Assembly: GCA_951812665.1 (NCBI GenBank)
Contig: CATOST010000018.1
Coordinates: forward strand, 62,001-126,000
Length of the DNA: 64,000 bases
Origin: an uncultured Acidobacteriota bacterium
Lineage (GTDB): Bacteria; Acidobacteriota; UBA6911; RPQK01; JAJDTT01
Direction: 5' to 3'
Positions 16,721 through 26,225 of the stretch are shown here, piece after piece. Each line of letters starts with the position of its first letter. Positions within the stretch are counted from its first letter, which is position 1. Made by a program: the position numbers and the translations under genes. Under the pieces are notes generated by a model. It was not told the DNA's origin, did no database searches, and worked only from the letters and a program-made list of their open reading frames with translations.

Positions 16721-19700
16721 TCGCGCTGCTCCGGCGTCCATTTTCCCGGCGAGGGTCTCGCGGACCCTTCTGGGAACGGCCGGTGCCGGAAAAAGATCCC
16801 ATCGTCAATTCCTCGCTGGCTGCTCCCATGGCGGTGAGTTCCCTGCTGCTGATGGCGACGCTCATCTGGGCCTTCTACGAAGAAGGCTGGGGCCTCAGGC
16901 CGTGGAGGGCCCACCAGGACGAGTTCGTCGGGCGCTATTCCACGTTTTTGAGAGGTCTCAAGCCGCAGCAGGCGAGTCAGGAAGAGGAGATCAAGGCTTC
17001 GGAAGGGTACCAGGACCTGCTGCGGCAGCAACAGGAAGCGGAAGGCGCCGTCGGTCCCCGACTGGCAGAGATCGCGGCTGAGGAAGAAGCCATCGACGGC
17101 CAGCTCCGCGCCATCGAAAAGACCTTCACCACGGCCCGGAGCGAGATTCAGGCCACCATCTACCTGATCGAGACCACGTCCGGCTCAGCCAGAAAAGGTT
17201 ACGAAGAAGACCGCGAGCAGTTGGAGCAGAGACCGTTCGAGGTCCTGCTTCCCGGAGATGGTGCCCCTCAGGAGTTGAACTACCTCGAGTTGGAGGAGAT
17301 GTTCAATTCCCTGAAAGAGCGGCAAGGACGGATTCGGGCCCGGAAAGCGGCGGTGCTGCAGCGGCCGAGCCAGGTCCGGCGGGAAATTCAGACCTACGTG
17401 GCCAACCGCATGGAAGGGCTCACGGCCGGCCAGGTTCAGGGCCTGATCAATTCGCTGGACGACTTCGAGTACGGGATCCATCAGATCCACAATGGAGACA
17501 TGGGCCTGGTGGACCGGTGCGAGACGTGTCACCTGGGAATCACCGAGCCGGTTACGATCCGGGCCGCCGACATGGGTGGAATCGAACTCTTCGCCAGCCA
17601 TCCCCGGAAGGAGTTGTTGCAGGTTCACGATACGGAAGTGTACGGCTGCTCACCCTGCCACAACGGCAACGGAATCGGAACCGTAAGTGCTGTGACGGGC
17701 CACGGACGGTACAAGCATTGGCTCTGGCCGCTCTACGCACCCGAGAACATGGAAGCCGGCTGCGTGCGGTGCCACGGCGATGCCGCCAGGTTGGACTTGG
17801 CCCCGGTGTTGAGCGCGGGCCGCGAGCAGTTCCGCTGGCGCGGTTGTTGGGGCTGTCATCCCAGACAGGGGTTTGACCAGGAACGGCTTGCATTGCGGAT
17901 CCACCAAAAAGACGTTTCGACCTTGGAGGCCGAAAATGAGGCCGTCCGACTTCTGATCGAGAGGACGGTGGCCCGGGCCGACGAGGCCGAGACCAACGAG
18001 GAGGCGAGCCGGCTCTACGCGGAGGCCGATCGTCTCACGCTCTCCGTGGCCGACCTGGACACCCGGGCCGACCGGGAGCGGGTACGGGGCCGGCAGCTGC
18101 TGGAAGAGGTCAAGACCCCCGGGCCGAATCTAAAGGAGATTCGGGTCAAGTTGCGGCGTGACTGGCTGCCGGGATGGATCGAGAATCCCCACACCTTTCG
18201 GCCCACCACCAAAATGCCTCGGTTTCGCCTGGAAGAGGATCAGGCCCAGGCGATTGCAGCCTTCGTCTGGCAGTCCGGCGTAAACGGAGATCTGGAGGAT
18301 CAGGCCCAAGGTGATCCGGAACGGGGCAAGGTCCTGTTCGAGACCCGGGGGTGCATGGCCTGTCACGCCATCGGCGAAGGCGATGAGGCGGCCGGAGGGA
18401 CCTTCGCGGCCAATCTGAGCCGTGTGGGCGACAAGGTGCACTATGACTATCTGGTGCGTTGGATCCGGAATCCGCGGGAACGGACGCTCCCCTATTGTCC
18501 GGTCCACCAGCGGGACATCACTCCCGAGGACTATGCGTCCGCCGGTAAGCCGTTCCGTTTCGACCTCCAGCACAACGAGTGCCCCCTGGGCAAACACATT
18601 CTCCAGGTGCAGAATCCCACGGTCATGCCCAACCTGCGTCTTTCCTTGGAAGAGAGCCGTGACATTGCGACCTATCTGAAGAGCCAAGCTCCCGGAGCCG
18701 AATATGCTGCCGCGGCGTGGCTGGAGGATTCGGAACTGGCGCCCAAGGGCCGCGCCATGATCCGCCACTTCGGCTGTGCCGGCTGCCACGAGATCGCGAC
18801 CTTGGAGGAGGAAGGCAAGATCGGGACCGACCTCACGGAAGAGGGAAGCAAGCCGCTGGAGCGTCTCGACTTTGCGTTGCTCACCCAGACCGCCAAGCGG
18901 GAGGGTTGGTACAACCACAAGGGATTCTTCGAGCGGAAGCTGGAGAATCCGGCCGTCTACGACGACGGTAAGATCAAGGAGCCGCTGGAGCGTCTCCGTA
19001 TGCCCAACTTCGGTCTGGACCCGGAGGAAATCACCCAGCTCACCACCTACCTGTTGGGAAGCGTGACACCGGAGGACCGGGTTCCGGAACGGTATCACTA
19101 CCGGCCGCGGGATCAGAGGAGTCACATCCAGGAGGGCTGGGACATCATCCTCAAGTACAACTGCATGGGTTGCCACCAGGTGGCGCCGGGGCAGCAGCCG
19201 GTGGTCAGGAGCCTGCCTCTTTACCAACAAGAGGATTGGCGGGAGCAACTGCCTCCCCCATTGGTCGGGGAGGGCGCCAGAGTCAACCTCAACTGGTTGA
19301 CTCGTTTTCTGAAGAACCCGGCTCTGGACGAGGAGCGGCCTCACCGCAACGGCGTCCGGCCCTATCTCCAGATTCGGATGCCCACCTTCACCCTCTCCGA
19401 TGGGGAAGTGGAGAAGCTGGTGCGTTTCTTCGGGGCGCTGGCCCAGCAGCCGTTGCCCTATCTGCCCAAGACCCTGGATCCGCTATCGCAGCGGGAGTTG
19501 ACCATGGCCCGTCAGCTCTTCACTCACCCGGCGGCGCCCTGCCTGCGGTGTCACGCGACCGGTGACCCGCAGCATGACCGCAATGCGACGGCGCCCAGCT
19601 TCGAGCTGGTGAGTGAGCGCTTGCAGCCGGACTGGACTCGGCGCTGGATGGTCCATCCGGAGATCATTCAGCCGGGGACCTCCATGCCCTCGGGATTGTT

Positions 19701-19842
19701 CGAGCGCGAGGAAGACCGCTGGATCTTCGCTCTGGCGGACCTCCCCATCATGAAGGACTACGAGAAGGACCACGCCGACCTTGTGCTACGATACATGTTC
19801 CAGTTCACGCGACAGGAACAGCGTCGGCTCAGAGGTCGATGA
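16705..19842 (+). CDS. Membrane-anchored octaheme cytochrome c of the bc complex
   Basis: A 1045-residue protein with one N-terminal membrane helix (about 38-58), a charged coiled-coil-like region (about 80-200), then eight CxxCH heme sites at about residues 272, 315, 353, 381, 550, 691, 820 and 946. A second charged helical segment lies at about 395-465 between hemes 4 and 5. The last four hemes sit in cytochrome-c-like domains, each followed by a Met-rich MPxF/L motif (KMPRF, VMPNL, RMPNF, RMPTF, SMPSG). It overlaps the cytochrome b subunit and occupies the place of cytochrome c1. It probably passes electrons from the Rieske protein to the oxidase encoded upstream. Confidence 0.9.
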   Translation: MVQRLIALLRRPFSRRGSRGPFWERPVPEKDPIVNSSLAAPMAVSSLLLMATLIWAFYEEGWGLRPWRAHQDEFVGRYSTFLRGLKPQQASQEEEIKASEGYQDLLRQQQEAEGAVGPRLAEIAAEEEAIDGQLRAIEKTFTTARSEIQATIYLIETTSGSARKGYEEDREQLEQRPFEVLLPGDGAPQELNYLELEEMFNSLKERQGRIRARKAAVLQRPSQVRREIQTYVANRMEGLTAGQVQGLINSLDDFEYGIHQIHNGDMGLVDRCETCHLGITEPVTIRAADMGGIELFASHPRKELLQVHDTEVYGCSPCHNGNGIGTVSAVTGHGRYKHWLWPLYAPENMEAGCVRCHGDAARLDLAPVLSAGREQFRWRGCWGCHPRQGFDQERLALRIHQKDVSTLEAENEAVRLLIERTVARADEAETNEEASRLYAEADRLTLSVADLDTRADRERVRGRQLLEEVKTPGPNLKEIRVKLRRDWLPGWIENPHTFRPTTKMPRFRLEEDQAQAIAAFVWQSGVNGDLEDQAQGDPERGKVLFETRGCMACHAIGEGDEAAGGTFAANLSRVGDKVHYDYLVRWIRNPRERTLPYCPVHQRDITPEDYASAGKPFRFDLQHNECPLGKHILQVQNPTVMPNLRLSLEESRDIATYLKSQAPGAEYAAAAWLEDSELAPKGRAMIRHFGCAGCHEIATLEEEGKIGTDLTEEGSKPLERLDFALLTQTAKREGWYNHKGFFERKLENPAVYDDGKIKEPLERLRMPNFGLDPEEITQLTTYLLGSVTPEDRVPERYHYRPRDQRSHIQEGWDIILKYNCMGCHQVAPGQQPVVRSLPLYQQEDWREQLPPPLVGEGARVNLNWLTRFLKNPALDEERPHRNGVRPYLQIRMPTFTLSDGEVEKLVRFFGALAQQPLPYLPKTLDPLSQRELTMARQLFTHPAAPCLRCHATGDPQHDRNATAPSFELVSERLQPDWTRRWMVHPEIIQPGTSMPSGLFEREEDRWIFALADLPIMKDYEKDHADLVLRYMFQFTRQEQRRLRGR

Positions 19843-19929
19843 TCCGCGTCGGCCCGTGACACGAGGCGTCACGGACCGCAATGCTAAGACCGCCCGTTCG
19901 GGACAGACAATATTCCGGGAGAGAAGACC

Positions 19930-20708
19930 ATGGAGAGAGCAAAGTTCATTTTCACATTTGTGGTGGCTGGAATGCTGGCGGCGTCATGCGGCGGCGGCGG
20001 AGACGCGGAGCCCGCAGCCGACGAGGCGCCGGTGCCGGCGGCAGACATGAAGCCGGCTCCCGACCTGTCTCAAGCCGGTTCGGTGGCGGGCAAGGTCAGC
20101 TTCGGCGGCGCCGTGCCGAAAAACGCCCGCATTCGCATGGATGCCGATCCGGTCTGCGTCAAGGAGCATTCGGGTATCGTGCGGAGTCAGGACATCCTGA
20201 TCGGGGATGACGGCGCCTTGACCAACACCTTCGTCTGGGTCAAGACCGGTCTCGAGCAGTATGGCTTCGAGACGCCTGCCGATCCGGTCACGCTGGACCA
20301 GAAGGGTTGCATCTACTCGCCTCATGTCTTCGGAATCCAGACTCGGCAGAAGCTCCACGTCCTCAACAGCGACGGAACCACGCACAACGTTCATCCCCTG
20401 CCCAGGAACAACCGGGAGTGGAACCAGTCGCAGCGGGCGAAAGGCAAGCCTCTCATCCGGTCTTTCCCCGCGCCGAGGTCATGATTCCGGTCAAGTGCAA
20501 CGTCCATCCCTGGATGAAGGCCTATATCGGAGTCGTGCCCCATCCCTACTACGCAGTGACGGGAACCGACGGAGCTTTCGAGATCAAGAACCTCCCGCCG
20601 GGCGACTATGTCATTGAGGCTTGGCACGAGAAGTTCGGGGTCCAGGAACAGCAGGTGACGGTCCCGGCCAGCGAGGCCAAGGAAGTCAGCTTCGAGTACT
20701 CCGGCTGA
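19930..20708 (+). CDS. Lipoprotein with carboxypeptidase-regulatory-like domain, frameshifted
   Basis: The gene is read in two frames. The first (19930-20484) starts with a lipoprotein signal (MLAASCGGGG) and runs to RSFP, then stops. The second frame continues with RAEVMIPVKCNVHPWMK and ends at 20708 with a beta-rich GAFEIKNLPPGDYVIEAW domain. The two fit if one C is restored in the C run at 20466-20469. The His/Cys segments (TTHNVHPL, KCNVHPWM) resemble cupredoxin-like copper sites. It lies between the cytochrome genes and ctaA. A sequencing error, a pseudogene or a real frameshift are all possible. Confidence 0.75.
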
Positions 20709-20721
20709 TCCGCATTCTTCG

Positions 20722-20776
20722 AAAGATGCGGGCCGACGGTTGGCATACCGGCAGCCGTCGGCCCGCATCTTTTTTC
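20722..20776 (+). terminator. Strong intrinsic terminator
   Basis: A perfect 18-bp stem (20722-20739 with 20755-20772, GATGCGGGCCGACGG on the left arm), a 15-nt loop and a T run. It ends the respiratory operon before ctaA. Confidence 0.92.
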
Positions 20777-20792
20777 ACACGGCAGATCCAGC

Positions 20793-21734
20793 GTGGAATC
20801 CCAATCTCTTCGATCGGTACACAGGTTCGCGGTGGCGACCACCGCGGCCACCTTCGTTCTATTGGTGGCGGGAGCGCTGGTCACGAGCAACGATGCCGGC
20901 CTTTCGGTCCCGGACTGGCCCCTCTCCCACGGGAGTCTCATGCCCGAGATGGTCGGGGGTGTCTTCTACGAGCATTCCCACCGCTTGATCGCCGGGACGG
21001 TGGCGATTCTGACCTTGATTCTGGCCCTCTGGCTGGGCCGGGTGGAGTCGCGGCCCCGGGTCCGGCATCTGGGCTGGACCGCCGTGGGGATGGTCTTGGC
21101 CCAAGCTCTGCTGGGCGGCCTCACCGTACTGCTCTACCTGCCCGTCGCCATATCGGTCCTGCACGCGTGTCTCGCGCAACTGTTCTTCTGCACCGTGGCG
21201 GTCATCGCCCTGGTCACGTCCCCGGCTTGGAGGAACCGCAGCCTTTCCCACTTTTGTCCCGGGGAAGACCGGAAAGAGGCTATTTTCTGCGGGTTGGCCA
21301 CGGGGGCCGTCTACCTCCAGTTGATTCTGGGTGCTCTGGTCCGGCACACGGGGACCGCCGGGGGCAGCAAGGGAGTCACTCTGGTGACGCACCCGCTCCT
21401 GGCCCACCTGGGCGGCGCTGTCGTGGCGGGAGGCCTGCTCCTGATGGCGGCCGCCAAGGTGCTCAGGAGTCCGAGCCTCAGGGGGTTCTCGGGCGGGGCG
21501 TATGCCCTCGTTTTTCTGGTGTTGCTTCAATTCCTGTTGGGGTTTGGTGCATTATGGGCCCGCATCGTGAGAATAGAAGCAACGCAGCCGCTCCCGATGG
21601 GGGTCCTCATGACCACCTCGCACTTGGCCCTGGGGGCAATCCTGCTGGCAACGGCGCTGCTGCTCACCCTTCAGATCTCTTTTTCGAACGCCGGTGATGC
21701 CGCGGAGACGACAGCCGCGCCGGCGAGCCGTTGA
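20793..21734 (+). CDS. ctaA: Heme A synthase
   Basis: A 313-residue membrane protein with eight helices, from GTG 20793, only 17 bp after the terminator T run. Conserved histidines sit in YEHSHRLIAG, VLHACLAQLFF, ALVRHTGT and TSHLALG, the heme-binding positions of CtaA. It oxidises heme O to heme A for the aa3-type oxidase encoded upstream. No clear SD precedes the GTG, so the start and the promoter are uncertain. Confidence 0.92.
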   Translation: MESQSLRSVHRFAVATTAATFVLLVAGALVTSNDAGLSVPDWPLSHGSLMPEMVGGVFYEHSHRLIAGTVAILTLILALWLGRVESRPRVRHLGWTAVGMVLAQALLGGLTVLLYLPVAISVLHACLAQLFFCTVAVIALVTSPAWRNRSLSHFCPGEDRKEAIFCGLATGAVYLQLILGALVRHTGTAGGSKGVTLVTHPLLAHLGGAVVAGGLLLMAAAKVLRSPSLRGFSGGAYALVFLVLLQFLLGFGALWARIVRIEATQPLPMGVLMTTSHLALGAILLATALLLTLQISFSNAGDAAETTAAPASR

Positions 21735-21790
21735 ATGAGGGTCGGCGCGCCGGCCCAACCTGACGGCGTCCGTAACCGGAGTTGGACCGC

Positions 21791-22633
21791 ATGTTGGCTT
21801 ATCTGGAGTTGACCAAGCCCCGGGTCACGTTGATGGTGGCCCTGACGGCCCTGGTCAGCTTCTATTTGGCTTCCACCAGCATCGATCTCGTGCTTCTGGT
21901 CCATACCATCGTGGGAACGACCCTCCTGGCCGCCGGCTGTGCGGTCTCGAACCAGTACCTGGAGCGGGACGTCGACGGGCGAATGCAACGGACCCGAAGC
22001 CGGCCGCTGCCTTCGGGCCGGATCACACCGGCGAGGGCTCTGATTTTCGGAGTGGTCCTCACCTTGGGCGGAGGGTTCTATCTGGGAGCGACGGCGAACC
22101 TGCTCACCGGAGGCTTGGGATTGGCGTCCGCCGCGCTCTACCTTTTCGGCTACACACCCTTCAAGAAAAAGTCGCCCCTCTGCACCACCATCGGCGCCTT
22201 TCCGGGTGCGGCTCCCGTGCTCCTGGGCTGGGCGGGAGCCAGAGGCACGTTGGATCCGGAGGCGTGGATCCTCTTCGCCGTGCTCTTCCTTTGGCAGTAC
22301 CCTCATTTTCTGGCGATCGCATGGGTCTACCGGGACGACTATCGGCGAGGGGGGTTTCGGATGTTGCCTCAGATGGACCCCGGGGGAAGAAAAACCGCGC
22401 GTCAGATCCTGATCTTCATCCTGCTGTTGGTGCCCGTCAGCCTGCTTCCGACCCAGGTGGGGCTCAGCAGCTCCCTGTACGCTGCCGGCGCCGTCGTCCT
22501 GGGGGGTGTACTCCTCTGGTCAGGCCTTCGTATGAGCAGGACCCGGTCCCGCGCCGCGGCTCTCCATCTGCTCAAGACCTCCGTGGTCTATCTCCCCCTC
22601 CTCATGGTCCTGATGGCGCTGGATCGGATCTGA
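21791..22633 (+). CDS. ctaB: Protoheme IX farnesyltransferase (heme O synthase)
   Basis: A 280-residue UbiA-family prenyltransferase with about nine helices. The aspartate-rich site is NQYLERDVDGRMQRTRSRPL, and YTPFKKKSP and WQYPHFLAIAW are family blocks. It makes heme O from heme B, supplying CtaA. ATG 21791 is preferred to the TTG at 21782. It lies 56 bp after ctaA. Confidence 0.94.
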   Translation: MLAYLELTKPRVTLMVALTALVSFYLASTSIDLVLLVHTIVGTTLLAAGCAVSNQYLERDVDGRMQRTRSRPLPSGRITPARALIFGVVLTLGGGFYLGATANLLTGGLGLASAALYLFGYTPFKKKSPLCTTIGAFPGAAPVLLGWAGARGTLDPEAWILFAVLFLWQYPHFLAIAWVYRDDYRRGGFRMLPQMDPGGRKTARQILIFILLLVPVSLLPTQVGLSSSLYAAGAVVLGGVLLWSGLRMSRTRSRAAALHLLKTSVVYLPLLMVLMALDRI

Positions 22634-22646
22634 GGGAAGGACGCCT

Positions 22647-23624
22647 GTGCTAACGCCTGCCTCCCAGCCCACGGAGCCCGAATCGAAGGCCAAAGCCGCC
22701 GCGTCGGCAGCCTTCGTCGACGTCCGGGATCTCGCCTTCCGTTACGGTGACCGCAAGGCCCTGGACGGGATCAGCTTTTCCCTGGACAGGCGGCGGATTC
22801 TGGGGCTGTTGGGACCCAACGGCTCCGGAAAGACCACCCTTTTCCGGATTCTCTGCACCTTGTTGCAACCCCAGGCCGGACAGGTCCGGTTGGCGGGTCT
22901 GGATCCGGAGAGGGACCCGGCCGGGGTCCGCCGCCGCATGGGTGTCGTCTTCCAGACCAACAGTCTCGACCAGGAATTGACCGTCGCCGAAAATCTGGTC
23001 TGTCAGGGCCGTTTGCACGGCCTGAAAGGGCTTCGTCTCAAAGGCAGGATCGATGAATTGCTGGAACGGTTCGATCTCGGCGGGAGGCGGAACTCCCGGG
23101 TCCGAAGTCTTTCCGGCGGAATGCGGCGGCGGACCGAACTGGCCAAAGGACTGTTGCATCATCCCCAGATCCTGCTGCTGGATGAGCCCACCGCGGGGCT
23201 GGATCCCCATATTCGCCAAGAATTCTGGGAACATCTGACCGACCTTCGCGACTCGGCCGGGATCACCATCCTCTTCACGACCCATCTGATGGACGAAGCG
23301 GAGGTCTGCGACCGCCTCGTGATCCTGGACCAGGGGCGGGTGGTGACCGAGGGGAGCCCGGCGAAGCTCAAGGAGCGGATTGGGGGTGACGTGATCGTCA
23401 TGCATTCCCCAGACCCCAATGCATTGAAAGCGCGGATCCAGGGGCGCTACCAAGGTGCGGTCTCGGTGGTGAACGGCGCGGTCCGGATGGAGCAGCATCG
23501 AGGCCACGAGTTGATCCGGGATCTGATGGAAGAGTTCTCGGGGGAGATCCAGGCGATCTCACTGGGCAAACCGACTCTGGAAGACGTCTTCATCCGGGAG
23601 ACGGGCCGGGAATTTCAGGTCTAG
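22647..23624 (+). CDS. ABC transporter ATP-binding protein (DrrA/NatA-like)
   Basis: A 325-residue ATPase from GTG 22647, 13 bp after ctaB. Walker A is GPNGSGKTT, the signature RSLSGGMRRR, Walker B LLLDEPTAGLD and the switch TTHLMDEAE. The C-terminal ~90 residues are the DrrA-type extension. No permease follows here: the next gene is convergent and overlaps by 4 bp. An orphan ABC-2 permease at 43608 is the likely partner. Confidence 0.9.
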   Translation: MLTPASQPTEPESKAKAAASAAFVDVRDLAFRYGDRKALDGISFSLDRRRILGLLGPNGSGKTTLFRILCTLLQPQAGQVRLAGLDPERDPAGVRRRMGVVFQTNSLDQELTVAENLVCQGRLHGLKGLRLKGRIDELLERFDLGGRRNSRVRSLSGGMRRRTELAKGLLHHPQILLLDEPTAGLDPHIRQEFWEHLTDLRDSAGITILFTTHLMDEAEVCDRLVILDQGRVVTEGSPAKLKERIGGDVIVMHSPDPNALKARIQGRYQGAVSVVNGAVRMEQHRGHELIRDLMEEFSGEIQAISLGKPTLEDVFIRETGREFQV

Positions 23625-24103
23625 GCCGAGGCAATTTCCCGATAGCGGCCCCGGTAGAAGAGCAGAGGTTCCGCCTCGGCGTCACCGAGCCGGGCGGCCC
23701 GGACTTCCCCCACCAGGATCACGTGATCTCCGCCGGCATACTGGTGGACGCTCTCGCATTCGAACCAGGCCATGGAGCCGGTCACCACGGGGACACCCGT
23801 GCGACCGGGAGCATAGGGTCCCTGAGACCGGTCGGTTCCCCGGCTGGCGAAATGGTTGGATACGTCCTGCTGGTCCTTTGTCAGGATGTTTACGGCGAAG
23901 CGGCCGCTCTCCAGGAAGATGTCCAGTCCGGTGAGGCCGTGGTCCAGACAGACCAGGACCAGAGGGGGATCCAGGGAAACCGACGTAAACGAGTTGACGG
24001 TGAGGCCGTAGGGGACTCCCTCGCGATCCTGCGTCGTGACCACCGTCACGCCGGTGGCGAAACAACCGGCAACATTGCGAAAAAGATCCGAGGAGACTTC
24101 CAT
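23621..24103 (-). CDS. Flavin reductase-like FMN-binding protein
   Basis: A 160-residue split-barrel flavoprotein. FATGVTVVTT, GLTVNSFTSVSLDPPLVLVCL, FAVNILT and GDHVILVGEV are the family blocks. Members reduce FMN with NAD(P)H, often for a partner monooxygenase; none is visible. It is convergent with, and overlaps by 4 bp, the ABC ATPase gene. Confidence 0.88.
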   Translation of the reverse strand: MEVSSDLFRNVAGCFATGVTVVTTQDREGVPYGLTVNSFTSVSLDPPLVLVCLDHGLTGLDIFLESGRFAVNILTKDQQDVSNHFASRGTDRSQGPYAPGRTGVPVVTGSMAWFECESVHQYAGGDHVILVGEVRAARLGDAEAEPLLFYRGRYREIASA

Positions 24104-24293
24104 GACCTCTCTCAGGAGCCGAGACTATACCAGTCGGGGTCTCTCCCCGCCAGAGACTTGGCGTGGCGCAAAAAAGGCAGGGCGTCTCCTGTTACTGTGC
24201 CCGGTGGACGTGGAATTCCTTCAGCAGGTTGACGAGTGCCGGGCAGAGTTCGGTCGAAATAGAATCGATGTCGAATGGAGGTGGCGTAAAATC

Positions 24294-24539
24294 ATGGAGA
24301 GTGGCAACATAACCGCACCTGCTCCCGAGGTTCAGGTGATCGAACTTTCAGACGAAGATTCCGCCAAGATGCGCCCAGGAAGCATTTTCCGCTGGGTGAT
24401 CGGTTACGAGCGCACTGCGGCGGGGACCAAGAGACGTGTGTCCCAAATAGTGTTTCGCGACCTTCCTGCAATCACCAGGATGGATTTGAGGCATCGTGAG
24501 ACATGGGCACTTGAAACCATCCGGTCGCTAGGTCTGTGA
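24294..24539 (+). CDS. Small hypothetical protein coupled to the MBL-fold gene
   Basis: 81 residues from ATG 24294, with GGAGG at 24277-24281. The frame is open upstream but reads poorly there. It contains GSIFRWVIGYERTAAGTK and ends in a helical ETWALETIRSLGL. Its stop overlaps the GTG of the next gene (GTGA), so the two are coupled. Family not recognised. Base use is less GC-rich than in neighbouring genes, consistent with foreign origin. Confidence 0.55.
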   Translation: MESGNITAPAPEVQVIELSDEDSAKMRPGSIFRWVIGYERTAAGTKRRVSQIVFRDLPAITRMDLRHRETWALETIRSLGL

Positions 24540-25210
24540 CGGAGACGGGAAGGTCTCCAGAAAAAAACGAATTTGAGCTGACACTTCTCGGTCCCGGCTA
24601 CGGTGAGAGTGTTGTGCTTCATGTCGGTGGCGGCGTCTGGGTCATTGTTGACTCTTGCGTCGATACGAACGGGACTCCGCAAGCGCTACGGTATTTGGAG
24701 AGCATCGACGTCGACCCGGTCAAGGCCATCGAACTGGAAGACGTTGCGGTGTTGCTCGGTTCAGATCTGGAGAAGCGCGGCTGGACAGCAGTGCTCGAGA
24801 ATGTCGCGCTCCGGGACGGAAAAGCGTCGGTGTTCAAGGTTCCGCACCACGGGTCGGAAGATGCTCATGAACCGGGCGTGTGGAAACAGATGCTGGAACT
24901 CGATCCCTTGGCCGTGCTCACTCCTTGGCGTAGAGGTAATCGAACACTACCAATCCAACGTGACGTTAAACGAATTCTCTCACATACACCGAACGCCTAC
25001 GCGACCGCGAGGGTCGGTTCATCGACACGAGCTCCTGTGAGCAGAGCCAGTATGGTCAGGCGGACCATCCGGGAATCCGGTATCCGGCTTCGGCGGTTAG
25101 TCATGTCACCCGGCTTCGTTCGACTACGCTATCCACTCGCTTCGGGCGCTCCATGGAAGATTGAGACGTTCGGATCAGCGTGCCGTCTTGCAGTCCTTGC
25201 AAGACAATAG
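24536..25210 (+). CDS. ComEC/Rec2-like metallo-beta-lactamase-fold protein lacking its metal site
   Basis: 224 residues from GTG 24536. The N-terminus (LTLLGPGYGESVVLHVG...VIVDSC) and the later EDVAVLLGSDLE, FKVPHHGSEDA and C-terminal KIETFGSACRL are clear family blocks. The stretch between KAIEL (about residue 67) and EDVAV should hold the HxHxDH metal site and much of the fold, but is absent. The reading frame is kept. The simplest explanation is an in-frame internal deletion of at least 100 residues, leaving a non-catalytic remnant. It is coupled to the small gene upstream. Confidence 0.65.
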   Translation: MTETGRSPEKNEFELTLLGPGYGESVVLHVGGGVWVIVDSCVDTNGTPQALRYLESIDVDPVKAIELEDVAVLLGSDLEKRGWTAVLENVALRDGKASVFKVPHHGSEDAHEPGVWKQMLELDPLAVLTPWRRGNRTLPIQRDVKRILSHTPNAYATARVGSSTRAPVSRASMVRRTIRESGIRLRRLVMSPGFVRLRYPLASGAPWKIETFGSACRLAVLARQ

Positions 25211-25292
25211 TCCATTTGCAATTACTGAAACGGTGCACACCACTGGTTGTTCATCTCGGCGTTTGGAATGGAATGCGTACAGGAGCGAAACG

Positions 25293-25871
25293 ATGGACGA
25301 CAACAATTATATTGAGCCACCAGCCGTTCTCCCGGAGATCGAAGAGGACACGCGCCGTCTCGAGTTCAGCATGGGTTCCGAATACCAGACCGGTGTCCTG
25401 CTGCGGACTCTGGCGGCCTCCAAACCGGGTGGTCGGCTCTTGGAATTGGGAACCGGCACCGGGCTGGCGACGGCCTGGATCCTTGACGGGATGGATCGGG
25501 GCTCACGGCTGATCACGGTCGATCTCGACCCGGCCTGCCTGGAGGTGGCGAAACGCCATCTGGGAACGGACGCCCGTGTGGTTTTCCGGCAAGGAGATAG
25601 TGCCGACGTTATGGATTCCCTGCGGGGATCGAGATTCGATCTGATCTTCGCCGACGCCTGGGCCGGAAAATTCTGGGACTTCCAGAAGGCTGTGGATCTA
25701 CTGAACAATGGAGGAATCTACGTAATCGACGACCTGTTGCCGGCTCCGGCCTGGCCTTCCGATCACCCTCCGAAAGTGGACGCGCTGCTGGATCGAATTC
25801 AGAATCACCCCGATCTGACGTCGTTCCGCATGTCCTGGTCTACGGGGCTGGTGATTGCGGTCAAGGGTTAG
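25293..25871 (+). CDS. Class I SAM-dependent (O-)methyltransferase
   Basis: 192 residues from ATG 25293 with AGGAG 7 bp upstream. The SAM site is LLELGTGTGLATAW (about residue 48), with VDLDPACLE at the second strand and DLIFADAWAGKF and IYVIDDLLP later. The layout resembles O-methyltransferase family 3. Substrate unknown. Its 3' end overlaps the convergent ParD remnant by 11 bp. Confidence 0.82.
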   Translation: MDDNNYIEPPAVLPEIEEDTRRLEFSMGSEYQTGVLLRTLAASKPGGRLLELGTGTGLATAWILDGMDRGSRLITVDLDPACLEVAKRHLGTDARVVFRQGDSADVMDSLRGSRFDLIFADAWAGKFWDFQKAVDLLNNGGIYVIDDLLPAPAWPSDHPPKVDALLDRIQNHPDLTSFRMSWSTGLVIAVKG

Positions 25872-26141
25872 AATCGGAGAACAAAGTCGGGTGCTTGTCG
25901 GCAAGCATCCTTTTCAACCTCTCGTCCATTTCTTCCGCTCCGACAAACTCGCCGGACCGGCGGCGGGATAGGATTTCGTAAAGTGCCCTGCGTTCCAGAT
26001 CCTCGACTTCCAAATGCTGTCGCAGTTGTTCAATGCCCTGCTGGATGACCGCGCTGACACTGGCGTACCTCCGGTATCGACCAAGGCTTTGGCAAAGGCG
26101 TATTGCTTGTCAGTGAGAGAAATTGATGACTTGACTGTCAA
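25861..26141 (-). pseudogene. parD: ParD-family antitoxin, frameshifted, without a ParE partner
   Basis: TTG at 26141 follows a strong SD (GGAGGGA). The first frame reads KSSISLTDKQYAFAKALVDTGG; the second continues YASVSAVIQQGIEQLRQHLE, then ERRALYEILSRR and DERLKRMLADK, ending at 25861. One base is missing at the GG/TAC junction near 26069. Together these are a normal ~92-residue ParD-type ribbon-helix-helix antitoxin. The place where parE would follow is taken by the methyltransferase gene, so it is an orphan. Confidence 0.72.
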
Positions 26142-26225
26142 GAGGCTCCCTCCTGACGACACCGTAGTGGCTAGCATTGGCGTCAATTCGTGACCCTTGA
26201 GGAATCCAGGCTGGAATCTTGCCGC

